NCBI GenBank assembly: GCA_964440915.1
Contig: CAYTTV010000028.1
Coordinates: 1-48,838 of the forward strand
Direction of reading: 5' to 3'
Source of the DNA: CAMPJM01 sp964440915
GTDB lineage: Bacteria; Bacteroidota; Bacteroidia; Cytophagales; Cyclobacteriaceae
Length of the DNA: 48,838 nucleotides
Positions 1 to 7,114 of the stretch are shown piece after piece. The notes below the pieces were generated by a model. The model saw only the letters and a program-made list of their open reading frames with translations, had not been told where the DNA came from and searched no databases. The position numbers were made by a program, and so were the translations under genes. The stretch's first letter is position 1. Each line of letters opens with the position of its first letter.

Positions 1-143
1 TTTGCCTCCTCCCATGTAGGCCGGCCTGAATTGCAAAAAGGGCATTGGTAATAGGGATTGCCTCAATCCTATTAAGCCTGGATCAATTTCCCCTGGATTT
101 ATCCAGGGGCATCGGTGATGGGTTTACATGGGCTTTAGCCAAA
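1..143. repeat. Nested inverted-repeat region downstream of purU
   Basis: The stretch after the purU stop is full of pairing arms. An outer pair CCCATGTA (11-18) and TACATGGG (125-132) encloses GGCCGGCC (18-25), an imperfect hairpin TAATAGGGATTG (49-60)/CAATCCTATTA (64-74), and a perfect hairpin CCCCTGGAT (90-98)/ATCCAGGGG (101-109). It could end purU transcription or be a REP-like or transposon-derived palindrome. No transposase is visible, but the window begins here, so the element may continue to the left. Confidence 0.55.
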
Positions 144-147
144 ACAA

Positions 148-981
148 TCAAAATATAAAGGTCTTATTTTTGAATACAAAGACATGATCATTGAGCACAA
201 GCCTTAGCGATTTTGCCAAAACGATCTTTTCCACGTCCCTACCTTCTTGAGCCATTTCTTTGGCATTTTGAGTATGGTCTACGGTGATCACATTTTGAGC
301 GATGATAGGGCCTTCATCCAGATTATCGTTCACAAAATGGGCCGTGGCACCAATGATCTTCACCCCTCTCTGATAAGCTTGGTTGTAAGGATTTGCTCCG
401 ACAAAAGCTGGCAGGAACGAATGATGGATGTTAATGATTTTATTAGGAAACTGAGAAACAAAGTTCGGGGTAAGTATCCGCATATACTTGGCCAAGATAA
501 GAAAATCTGGATTATGGCGTTTCACTATCGCCAATACTTCCTCCTCATGCGCTTCTCTGGATTTGTTCTCAGCATCAACATGATAAAAAGGAATACGAAA
601 CCTTTCGGTCATATCTTGCAAAAACGTATAATTGCTGATGACGCAAAGGATATTAGCATTTAGTTCGGCAAAAGCATGCCTGATCAAAATATCGCTCAAG
701 CAATGGTGTTCTTTCGTGGCCATGATGATGATATCTTTCTTCTTCCTTTCCATCAACTTGATATTGACTTCCTTTGGCAATGCCGCATAAAGTTCCTCTA
801 TCAGTTGTTCACGATCAAAAGCCCCTGAAAACTCCGTGCGCATGAAAAAGTGACTGAAGTTTTTCTCCACAAATTCCCCATTACTGATCACATTCAGGTC
901 GTTTTTGTACAAAACCCCCGATATCTTATGCAAAAGTCCCTTTTCGTCAGGACAATCAATAAGCAAAACATGACTGTTCAT
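148..981 (-). CDS. purU: Formyltetrahydrofolate deformylase
   Basis: PurU hydrolyses 10-formyl-tetrahydrofolate to formate and tetrahydrofolate in the cytosol, balancing the one-carbon pool and feeding formate to PurT-type purine synthesis. The 277-residue length is normal. An N-terminal ACT domain (about residues 3-80, beginning NSHVLLIDCPDEKGLLHKIS) is followed by a formyltransferase fold (about 86-270). The catalytic Asn-His motif NIHHSFLPAF lies at 184-193, and NDNLDEGPII near 217 carries the catalytic Asp. The gene starts 33 bases after hisB on the same strand and is probably co-transcribed with the his genes. The tie to histidine synthesis would be through AICAR and formyl-THF, which is inference. 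Family assignment is secure. Confidence 0.95.
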   Translation of the reverse strand: MNSHVLLIDCPDEKGLLHKISGVLYKNDLNVISNGEFVEKNFSHFFMRTEFSGAFDREQLIEELYAALPKEVNIKLMERKKKDIIIMATKEHHCLSDILIRHAFAELNANILCVISNYTFLQDMTERFRIPFYHVDAENKSREAHEEEVLAIVKRHNPDFLILAKYMRILTPNFVSQFPNKIINIHHSFLPAFVGANPYNQAYQRGVKIIGATAHFVNDNLDEGPIIAQNVITVDHTQNAKEMAQEGRDVEKIVLAKSLRLVLNDHVFVFKNKTFIF

Positions 982-1014
982 CCTTCCTTAAATTTAATTC
1001 AGAAATCTTTCAAC

Positions 1015-2115
1015 TTACAAAACACCCTTAGTGCTGGGCAGATCATTCAATTTGGCAATATCCCGCTTCACAGCCATCATAATTGCTTTGGCAAAGGCTT
1101 TAAAAATGGCCTCAATTTTATGGTGTTCATTGTCGCCTTCTACTTTAATGTTAAGGTTGCATTTGGCAGCATCTGAGAACGACTTGAAGAAATGATAAAA
1201 CATTTCGGTAGGCATATCTCCCACCTTTTCTCTTTTAAATGTTGCCTCCCACATGAGCCAGGGCCTTCCGCCAAAATCTATGGCCACTTGTGCCAAAGCA
1301 TCGTCCATGGGCAGTAAGAAACCGTAGCGCATAATGCCCCGCTTATCACCAATGGCCTTGGCATAGGCTTCTCCTAATGCTATTCCTGTATCTTCTATTG
1401 TATGATGTTCATCGATATGCAGGTCCCCTTTCACATTTATGGTCAGGTCTGCGCCAGAATGTTTGCCCACTTGGTCAAGCATGTGATCAAAAAAGCTCAA
1501 TCCCGTTTCTATATGGGTCTGGCCGCTACCATCCAAGTTAAGTGCTATGCGGATGTCCGTTTCTTTTGTTTGACGCACTACTTCTGCTTTCCTTTCAGGT
1601 AGGCGCAGGAAGGTATAAATCTCGTCCCAATCTAGCGTGGAGAGGGCTGCTCCCTCAAACTCCTCTTCTCCTATAAATATGGCTTTTGCTCCAAGGTTTT
1701 TGGCCATTTGAACATCTGTAGCCCTATCGCCTATCACATAAGAATTGGCTAAGTCATAGCCGCCTTCCAAGTACTCTTTCAGCATGCCAATACCTGGCTT
1801 TCGGGTGTCTAGTTTCTCATGTTCGAAAGACTTGTCTATATGAATGGCCTTGAAGAATATATTCTCTCCTTCCAAGGTTTTGAGCATTTTATACTGTGCC
1901 GGCCAAAAGTCCTTTTCAGGAAAAGAATCGGTGCCTAAACCATCTTGGTTGGTCACAAGCACCAACTCATAATCGGTCTCTTCTGCTATCTTTCTCAAAT
2001 TAGAAATAGCCTTAGGGATAAACTCTAGCTTTTCTAGAGAATCTACCTGGTAATCTGTCGGAGGCTCCTTGATTATAGTGCCATCGCGGTCTATAAATAA
2101 TACTTTTTTCATCAT
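1015..2115 (-). CDS. hisB: Bifunctional histidinol-phosphatase / imidazoleglycerol-phosphate dehydratase
   Basis: This fused enzyme catalyses steps 6 and 8 of histidine synthesis. The N-terminal half (about residues 1-165) is a HAD phosphatase with the nucleophile motif DRDGT (9-13) and a later GDRATDVQMAKN loop. The C-terminal half (about 175-366) is the dehydratase, with metal-binding histidine motifs FFDHMLDQVGKHSG and DEHHTIEDTGIALGEA, and a second His cluster in EGDNEHHKIEAIFKAFAKA. The 366-residue length fits the fused form known from enterobacteria and Bacteroidetes. The start MMKK leaves either Met possible. An 87-base gap separates it from hisC. No hisH, hisA, hisF or hisI follows. 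Confidence 0.96.
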   Translation of the reverse strand: MMKKVLFIDRDGTIIKEPPTDYQVDSLEKLEFIPKAISNLRKIAEETDYELVLVTNQDGLGTDSFPEKDFWPAQYKMLKTLEGENIFFKAIHIDKSFEHEKLDTRKPGIGMLKEYLEGGYDLANSYVIGDRATDVQMAKNLGAKAIFIGEEEFEGAALSTLDWDEIYTFLRLPERKAEVVRQTKETDIRIALNLDGSGQTHIETGLSFFDHMLDQVGKHSGADLTINVKGDLHIDEHHTIEDTGIALGEAYAKAIGDKRGIMRYGFLLPMDDALAQVAIDFGGRPWLMWEATFKREKVGDMPTEMFYHFFKSFSDAAKCNLNIKVEGDNEHHKIEAIFKAFAKAIMMAVKRDIAKLNDLPSTKGVL

Positions 2116-2202
2116 GTTTTAATTATCATTGCCTAGCTATTAACCACCACCCCCTTACAACCAGCCTAGCTTATTCCTTTACTTATTGTATGTGAAACCA
2201 AT

Positions 2203-3255
2203 TTAAAAATCGCCTAAAGCACTTAGCAAAAGGTCGTTTTCTTCCTCTGTGCCTATTGTGATGCGTAGGCAATCCTGACATAGGGCAACCTTCGACCTGT
2301 CGCGCACAATAATTTTCTTCTCCAATAAATAATCGTATACCACTTTTGCATCTACTACCTGCGCCAACAAAAAATTGGCGTCTGATGGGTAAACCGTTCT
2401 CACTATGGGAAGCTCCTGCAGTGCTATCTTCACTCGTTCACGCTGCTCATTGATTTTCTTTACCATCGCCTCTTTTTCCGAGACCATTTCCAATGCTCGC
2501 TCAGCAGTTTCCTGCGTATGCAAGCTGATATTGTAGGGTGGTTTAATCTTATTCAAGATCGCAATAATAGGTCTATCGGCATATGCAATACCTAAACGCA
2601 ATGCTGCCAACCCCCATGCTTTGCTAAAAGTCTGTAATACAACCAAATTGGGATAGTGTAACAATAGCGAAACTGTGCTTTCCACTTCGGCAAAGTCCAT
2701 ATAAGCCTCGTCCACCACTACCAATCCATCAAATCTATTCAAAATTTCCAGGATATCCTGCTCATGCATGAGGTTGCCGGTAGGGTTATTAGGATGGCAT
2801 ATGAATATGATCTTGGTGTGTTCGTCAACTGCATTCAATATCTCTTCTACATCCAATTGAAAGTTTTTGAGCAAAGGCACTCTCTTAATCGCCACATCAT
2901 TGATTGCAGCACTTACTTCATACATACCATAGGTTGGTGGCATGATGATGATATTGTCTTTTGACGGAGTAGCAAATGCTCTAAAAAGCAGGTCGATAGC
3001 CTCATCGCTACCATTTCCGAAGAAAATCTGCTCATCTGAGACTTGCTTTATGTCGCCAAGCAGCTCTTTCAATCTCCTTTGCAAAGGGTCGGGGTAGCGA
3101 TTGTACGCACCTCCACTGACAGATCCGTTTGGGTTTTCATTGGCATCCAAAAACACCCCTTCTTTGCCAGTATATTCATCTCTGGCCGATGAGTAGGGTT
3201 TTAAGCCCTGAATGTGGGGCCTTACAATAGCCTGAAGGTCAAATTTCTTCTTCAT
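2203..3255 (-). CDS. hisC: Histidinol-phosphate aminotransferase
   Basis: This PLP-dependent class I/II aminotransferase converts imidazole-acetol phosphate and glutamate to histidinol phosphate. It has 350 residues, the usual length. The PLP Schiff-base lysine is K212 in SKAWGLAALRLG. Other family motifs are FFGNGSDEAIDLLFRAF near the cofactor phosphate site, CHPNNPTGN, VVVDEAYMDF with the pyridine-binding Asp and Tyr, and the C-terminal LRITIGT with the substrate-binding Arg. It lies 11 bases after hisD on the same strand, which supports operon transcription. Some HisC enzymes also act on aromatic amino acids, but the his context makes HisC the natural call. Confidence 0.96.
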   Translation of the reverse strand: MKKKFDLQAIVRPHIQGLKPYSSARDEYTGKEGVFLDANENPNGSVSGGAYNRYPDPLQRRLKELLGDIKQVSDEQIFFGNGSDEAIDLLFRAFATPSKDNIIIMPPTYGMYEVSAAINDVAIKRVPLLKNFQLDVEEILNAVDEHTKIIFICHPNNPTGNLMHEQDILEILNRFDGLVVVDEAYMDFAEVESTVSLLLHYPNLVVLQTFSKAWGLAALRLGIAYADRPIIAILNKIKPPYNISLHTQETAERALEMVSEKEAMVKKINEQRERVKIALQELPIVRTVYPSDANFLLAQVVDAKVVYDYLLEKKIIVRDRSKVALCQDCLRITIGTEEENDLLLSALGDF

Positions 3256-3266
3256 CCCTTATATGG

Positions 3267-4562
3267 TTAATTCTTTCGATCGGCAATATACCTCAAGCGT
3301 ACAGAAACAGCTTCTTTGTGTGCCATGAGATGTTCCGCTTCTGCCAATTTTTCTATAGCAGGGCCAATATTTTTTATGCCTTCCTCTGTGATTTTCTGGA
3401 AGGTGATTTTCTTGACAAATGAGTCTACAGATACGCCGCTAAAAGCGCGTGCATAACCATTGGTGGGCAATGTATGGTTTGTTCCTGAAGCGTAATCCCC
3501 TGCTGACTCAGGGGCAAAGTTACCCATGAAAACAGAGCCTGCATTGACAACCTGCTGCGCCACTTCATCCATGTCTTCCACGGCCAGTATTAAATGTTCT
3601 GCAGCATACTCATTCAAAAAATGGATGGCTTTGGCCTTCTTCTCAAATAAAACCGCCATGCTATTTTCTAATGATTTTTCAGCAATATGTTTTCTTGGAA
3701 GGTTTTCCACTTGTTTAGCCAAAGCTTCATTTACCGCTGCTATCACACTTTTGCTTGTCGATACCAATACCACTTGACTATCGACACCGTGTTCGGCCTG
3801 AGAAAGGAGATCGGAAGCAACAAACTCTGGAATGGCCGACTCATCGGCCAGCACTGCTAGTTCGGATGGGCCAGCAGGCATATCTATGGCCACTCCCTGC
3901 TGGCTTACCATTTGTTTGGCTGCCGTAACATACTGATTGCCTGGCCCAAAAATCTTATCTACCTTCGGTACTGTTTCTGTACCATAAGCCATTGCGCCTA
4001 TTGCTTGCGCCCCTCCTACTTTCACAATCTTGTTTATACCTACTAAATTGGCTGTGTATAAGATGGCAGGGTTTACCCTTCCCGAATGATCCGTGGGCGT
4101 ACATATTATTATTTCCTTACAGCCTGCTATGTTCGCTGGTATACCCAACATCAACACGGTGGAGAATAGCGGGGCCGTGCCGCCTGGGATATACAACCCT
4201 ACTTTTTCTATGGCAACACTCTTGCGCATGCAAATTACACCGGGCATAGTCTCTACTTCAAGCAGCCCTTCCTTTTGCTTCTCGTGAAATTTTTCTATGT
4301 TGGATTTTGCCAGTGCAATCGCCTCCTTTAGCTCATCGCTCACTTGTTGCTGGGCTTCTTCAATTTCTTTTCTAGAAACCATAAGCTCCTTAAGCTCTAC
4401 TTGGTCATATTCCAAAGCAAACTTCCTTAAAGCCTTGTCACCTTTCTTCCGCACTTTCTTCAAAATCGGCTTCACGATTTCCTCAATCTTCTTAAAATCT
4501 TTTACAGGCCGCTTGATCAGTTCGGCCCACTCTTTCTTATCTGGATTTTTTACAATCTTCAT
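3267..4562 (-). CDS. hisD: Histidinol dehydrogenase
   Basis: HisD carries out the last two steps of histidine synthesis, the zinc- and NAD-dependent four-electron oxidation of L-histidinol to L-histidine. The 431-residue protein has GLYIPGGTAPLFSTVLM, GGAQAIGAMAYGT, FGPGNQYVTAAKQ, the zinc and catalytic region LLSQAEHGVDSQ, and C-terminal FAPESAGDYASGTNHTLPT. These are all HisD signatures and none appears broken. It is the second structural gene of the operon, 65 bases after hisG. The likely start is MKIVKNPDKKEW, with no competing upstream Met in a sensible place. Confidence 0.96.
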   Translation of the reverse strand: MKIVKNPDKKEWAELIKRPVKDFKKIEEIVKPILKKVRKKGDKALRKFALEYDQVELKELMVSRKEIEEAQQQVSDELKEAIALAKSNIEKFHEKQKEGLLEVETMPGVICMRKSVAIEKVGLYIPGGTAPLFSTVLMLGIPANIAGCKEIIICTPTDHSGRVNPAILYTANLVGINKIVKVGGAQAIGAMAYGTETVPKVDKIFGPGNQYVTAAKQMVSQQGVAIDMPAGPSELAVLADESAIPEFVASDLLSQAEHGVDSQVVLVSTSKSVIAAVNEALAKQVENLPRKHIAEKSLENSMAVLFEKKAKAIHFLNEYAAEHLILAVEDMDEVAQQVVNAGSVFMGNFAPESAGDYASGTNHTLPTNGYARAFSGVSVDSFVKKITFQKITEEGIKNIGPAIEKLAEAEHLMAHKEAVSVRLRYIADRKN

Positions 4563-4627
4563 GTTATAAGGAGTTAATAATGAGCAAAGTCGTTTATGAT
4601 TCTACAATGGGATAAATGCAGCAATGC

Positions 4628-5491
4628 TCAAAGCACCATTTTTTCAATAGGCACCACCAAGATTCCCTGTGCTCCTGCCTGCTTTAGATTTTCGATCACC
4701 TGCCAAAAATCGTCCTCGTTAACGACTGAATGAATAGAGCTCCAGCCGCCCATTGCCAAAGGCAGCACAGTAGGGCTCTTCATCCCCGGCAACAAGCTGA
4801 TGATCTCATCAATAGACTCATTGGGAGCATTCAACAAAATATATTTATTGTTTTTGCCAAATTGAACGGCATCGATCCTGAACAATAACTTGTCGAGAAT
4901 CCTCTGCTTTTCAATTTCTAAATTGGGACTAGAGATCAGTACCGCCTCAGAATGAAAGACCGTTTCCACTTCTACCAATCCATTGCTCAATAAGGTAGAG
5001 CCTGAGCTGACAATATCGCAAACAGCATCGGCCAAGCCAATGCTTGGTGCTATTTCTACCGATCCACTTATTTCATGAATGTCTGCTTCAATTCCTTTCC
5101 CTTTCAGAAAGGAAGACAATATAGCCGGATAGCTGGTAGCGATACTTGCACCTTGAAAATCGGAAAGCCCAGCATAGGATTTGTTTCTAGGCACTGCAAG
5201 GGAAAGCCTGCATTTGGAAAAGCCTAGGTTTTTTTCAAGCTTCACTGTCTTCTGCTTTTCTTCAAGCACATTTCTGCCCACAATACCTATATCGGCGACC
5301 CCGTCGGCAACATAGCCAGGAATGTCGTCATCTCTTAAAAATAGAAATTCTATAGGAAAATTTGTGGCATTGGATTTCAGCTTTCCTGTTCCGTTAGTGA
5401 ACTTTATACCACATTCTTTGATGAGTTTGGTAGAGTCTTCACTCAATCTTCCTGATTTTTGTATGGCAATTCTTATAGTAGTTTCCATCAA
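4628..5491 (-). CDS. hisG: ATP phosphoribosyltransferase, long form
   Basis: HisG makes the first committed step of histidine synthesis, PRPP plus ATP to phosphoribosyl-ATP. At 287 residues it is the long form, with a C-terminal ACT-like regulatory domain (about residues 210-287, including LPLAMGGWSSIHSVVNEDDFW) that usually binds histidine for feedback inhibition. The catalytic part shows RIAIQKSGRLSED at the start, DIGIVGRNVL, and the PRPP-binding region around DAVCDIVSSGSTL. A start at MMET or the next Met cannot be separated by sequence. It is the first enzyme gene of the operon, 78 bases after the leader ORF, so it would be the gene directly controlled by the candidate attenuator. Confidence 0.95.
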   Translation of the reverse strand: MMETTIRIAIQKSGRLSEDSTKLIKECGIKFTNGTGKLKSNATNFPIEFLFLRDDDIPGYVADGVADIGIVGRNVLEEKQKTVKLEKNLGFSKCRLSLAVPRNKSYAGLSDFQGASIATSYPAILSSFLKGKGIEADIHEISGSVEIAPSIGLADAVCDIVSSGSTLLSNGLVEVETVFHSEAVLISSPNLEIEKQRILDKLLFRIDAVQFGKNNKYILLNAPNESIDEIISLLPGMKSPTVLPLAMGGWSSIHSVVNEDDFWQVIENLKQAGAQGILVVPIEKMVL

Positions 5492-5528
5492 ATGTTGATT
5501 TTGAATAGGTTAAAACACAATTTTTCTG

Positions 5529-5580
5529 ATAAGTCGGGCAATGCCCTTATATGGTAAGCAATATTCCTCCTAGGAGGAAT
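5529..5580 (-). promoter_or_regulatory. Candidate his attenuator hairpins
   Basis: Two palindromes lie between the leader ORF and hisG. ATTCCTCCTAGGAGGAAT (5563-5580) is a perfect 18-base palindrome containing the leader stop codon TAG. Further on, ATAAGGGC, a 3-base loop, then GCCC-GA-CTTAT (5550-5529) forms a second hairpin, followed by A/T-rich sequence but no clean T-tract. Leader codons GGT GCC CAT (5603-5611) could pair with GGGCAT (5541-5546) of the second hairpin, giving mutually exclusive folds as attenuation requires. The pairings are read directly; the regulatory role is inferred. Confidence 0.5.
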
Positions 5581-5650
5581 GATGGAAACAATGTACTGCA
5601 CGATGGGCACCGTTAGTAAAAAGCGATAGTATGGTGATTGTTATATCCAT
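5570..5650 (-). CDS. Histidine-rich his operon leader peptide (candidate)
   Basis: A 26-codon ORF, ATG at 5650 and TAG at 5572-5570, lies 78 bases before hisG on the same strand. It begins MDITITILS and ends GAHRAVHCFHHSS, with histidines at positions 16, 20, 23 and 24, so four of the last eleven residues are His. It immediately follows a good Bacteroidetes promoter and its stop codon sits in an 18-base palindrome. Enteric his leaders work by ribosome stalling at a run of His codons; this one is less extreme but has the same layout. The reading frame is open further upstream, but the promoter position favours this start. The role is inferred from position and composition. Confidence 0.6.
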   Translation of the reverse strand: MDITITILSLFTNGAHRAVHCFHHSS

Positions 5651-5659
5651 ATGAGAAGG

Positions 5660-5689
5660 CAAATATAGGATATCGAGTGCGTTAAACAA
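5660..5689 (-). promoter_or_regulatory. his operon promoter, Bacteroidetes type
   Basis: On the minus strand TTG (5689-5687), a 19-base spacer and TATATTTG (5667-5660) match the Bacteroidetes -33 TTG / -7 TAnnTTTG consensus. Transcription would begin only a few bases before the leader ATG at 5650, so the leader would have almost no 5' untranslated region. Confidence 0.6.
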
Positions 5690-5950
5690 TAAGTATAAGC
5701 AAAAAAGACGATAGATTTTGGACAGCATATGGGATAATGTACCGATTGGCAAATGAAATGATGAGCGAATGGGAAGAACAGCGTGCGAATGATTAGAATT
5801 GTAAATCTTGAATGCTGAATGTTGAATTGTGATGTTCTTTGCGAAAGCTTTTTTACGTGAAACAATAGGGAACATCAGACAATGTACAACGGTCTATGGT
5901 TTTATCCTCTATCACCTTTCGCCTTACTCCTGAAGAATAGCCAAACGTAG
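5690..5950. other. Intergenic region with degenerate low-complexity repeats
   Basis: No gene is supported between the his promoter and the structured element. Around 5795-5835 the run TTGAATGCTGAATGTTGAATT consists of imperfect short repeats of the TGAATG type that are frequent in Bacteroidetes spacers. Open frames crossing here have no protein-like composition. Confidence 0.5.
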
Positions 5951-6037
5951 GAGCGCCCCCGATAGCAGCGGATTACCCCACAGGCCATGAGGTACGAATG
6001 GCCGAGGAGTAGCAGCGGATAGCGGGAAATGGCGCCC
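5951..6037 (+). ncRNA. Structured repeat element, copy 1 (Flavo-1-like)
   Basis: This is a GC-rich island in AT-rich spacer. The outer stem pairs GCGCC-CCCG (from 5952) with CGGG-AAAT-GGCGC (to about 6035). The inner stem pairs GGCCAT with ATGGCC around a 9-base loop. Conserved unpaired blocks include GATAGCAGCGGAT and GAGTAGCAGCGGATAGC. It aligns along its full length with copy 2 at 26603-26690, including the terminal GGCGCCCAAAT. It resembles the Flavo-1 RNA family of Bacteroidetes as I remember that consensus; I could not run a covariance search. It lies upstream of ppx on the same strand. Confidence 0.6.
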
Positions 6038-6223
6038 AAATAAAAAAACTTTGATAAATTTTATGAATTCTCCTATGGTATTTTTTTGTAGAACATTTAC
6101 ATTATTGTTTATATTTATCCCTTGGGGAAAATTTATAGGGGAAGCCTCCTTATAATAATAAATTTATTTTTTTCTGTTTCCTTTTATCTTGGATTATCTT
6201 AGAAACCTAAACCATATAGAATA

Positions 6224-7114
6224 TTGAGATTAGCTGCTATAGATATTGGCTCCAATGCCATCCGATTTCAAGTTACCAACGTCATTTCCTATCAGGGGAA
6301 GGTCACCTTTAAAAAACTAGAATATGTTAGATTTCCCTTGAGGCTCGGCAATGATGTATTTGGCTCGAAGAGCATAAGCCAGGCTAGCGAGGCGAAGTTT
6401 TTGAAGCTGATGCATGCCTTTAAGCTGCTGATAGATTTGTATGAAGTAGACAACTATATGGCCTGTGCCACTTCTGCCATGCGAGAAGCAAAAAACGGGG
6501 AGGAAATAGCAGGAAAGGTATTGGATGGCCTCGACTTGAAAATCAGGATTATTGATGGAAACAAAGAAGCGGAGCTCATCAACCTGGCCATAAGCTCGTA
6601 CATAGACGACAAAACATATCTGCACATAGACGTTGGGGGCGGCTCTACGGAGCTTAACCTCTATCACAAAAGGGAGAAAATAAATTCTCGGTCATTTAAA
6701 ATAGGTTCGGTGAGGCGGCTTGGGCATCACGACAGCCCTGTGATCTGGAAAAATATGAAGCAATGGGTTGCCACGAATGTAAAGAAAGAATACGGTCCTA
6801 TAACGGCCATTGGCACCGGGGGCAACATCAACAAGATATTTGAGCTGGCCAAAACCAAAACGACCAAGGCGCTCTCTCTTGCAAAAGTAGAACAGATCAA
6901 AGCGTATTTGTCTAGCTTTACTTATGATGAACGGGTAAATATTTTACAGCTCAACACGGACCGCGCTGACGTAATTCTTCCTGCTGCAGAGATTTACATT
7001 GCTGTGATGCACGCGGCCAACGTGACGAACATTATTGTGCCGGATGTGGGCCTAAAGGATGGAATTATGCAAGTACTGTATGAAAAAGGGATGAAAAAGA
7101 AAGCCAAGCATTAA
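6224..7114 (+). CDS. ppx: Ppx/GppA family exopolyphosphatase
   Basis: This protein of the actin-like ASKHA fold hydrolyses terminal phosphates from polyphosphate or pppGpp. It has 296 residues, the short two-domain form without the C-terminal HD domain of E. coli Ppx. The phosphate-1 loop is AIDIGSNAIRF (residues 5-15), the phosphate-2 loop DVGGGSTELNL (about 141-151), and the adenosine-like motif TAIGTGGNINKIFEL follows. Homology begins right at the start, so the TTG codon at 6224 (or the adjacent ATA) must serve as initiator; no ATG fits. It converges on ppk, and the two stop codons overlap (TAA at 7112-7114 versus 7111-7113). Whether polyphosphate or pppGpp is preferred cannot be told from sequence. 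Confidence 0.88.
   Translation: MRLAAIDIGSNAIRFQVTNVISYQGKVTFKKLEYVRFPLRLGNDVFGSKSISQASEAKFLKLMHAFKLLIDLYEVDNYMACATSAMREAKNGEEIAGKVLDGLDLKIRIIDGNKEAELINLAISSYIDDKTYLHIDVGGGSTELNLYHKREKINSRSFKIGSVRRLGHHDSPVIWKNMKQWVATNVKKEYGPITAIGTGGNINKIFELAKTKTTKALSLAKVEQIKAYLSSFTYDERVNILQLNTDRADVILPAAEIYIAVMHAANVTNIIVPDVGLKDGIMQVLYEKGMKKKAKH

Noticed and set aside
5641..5875. Two overlapping minus-strand open frames of 74 and 101 codons upstream of hisG
   Set aside because: Most of their length is repetitive spacer upstream of the his promoter. Only the last 26 codons of the longer frame, after the promoter, make a sensible leader ORF.
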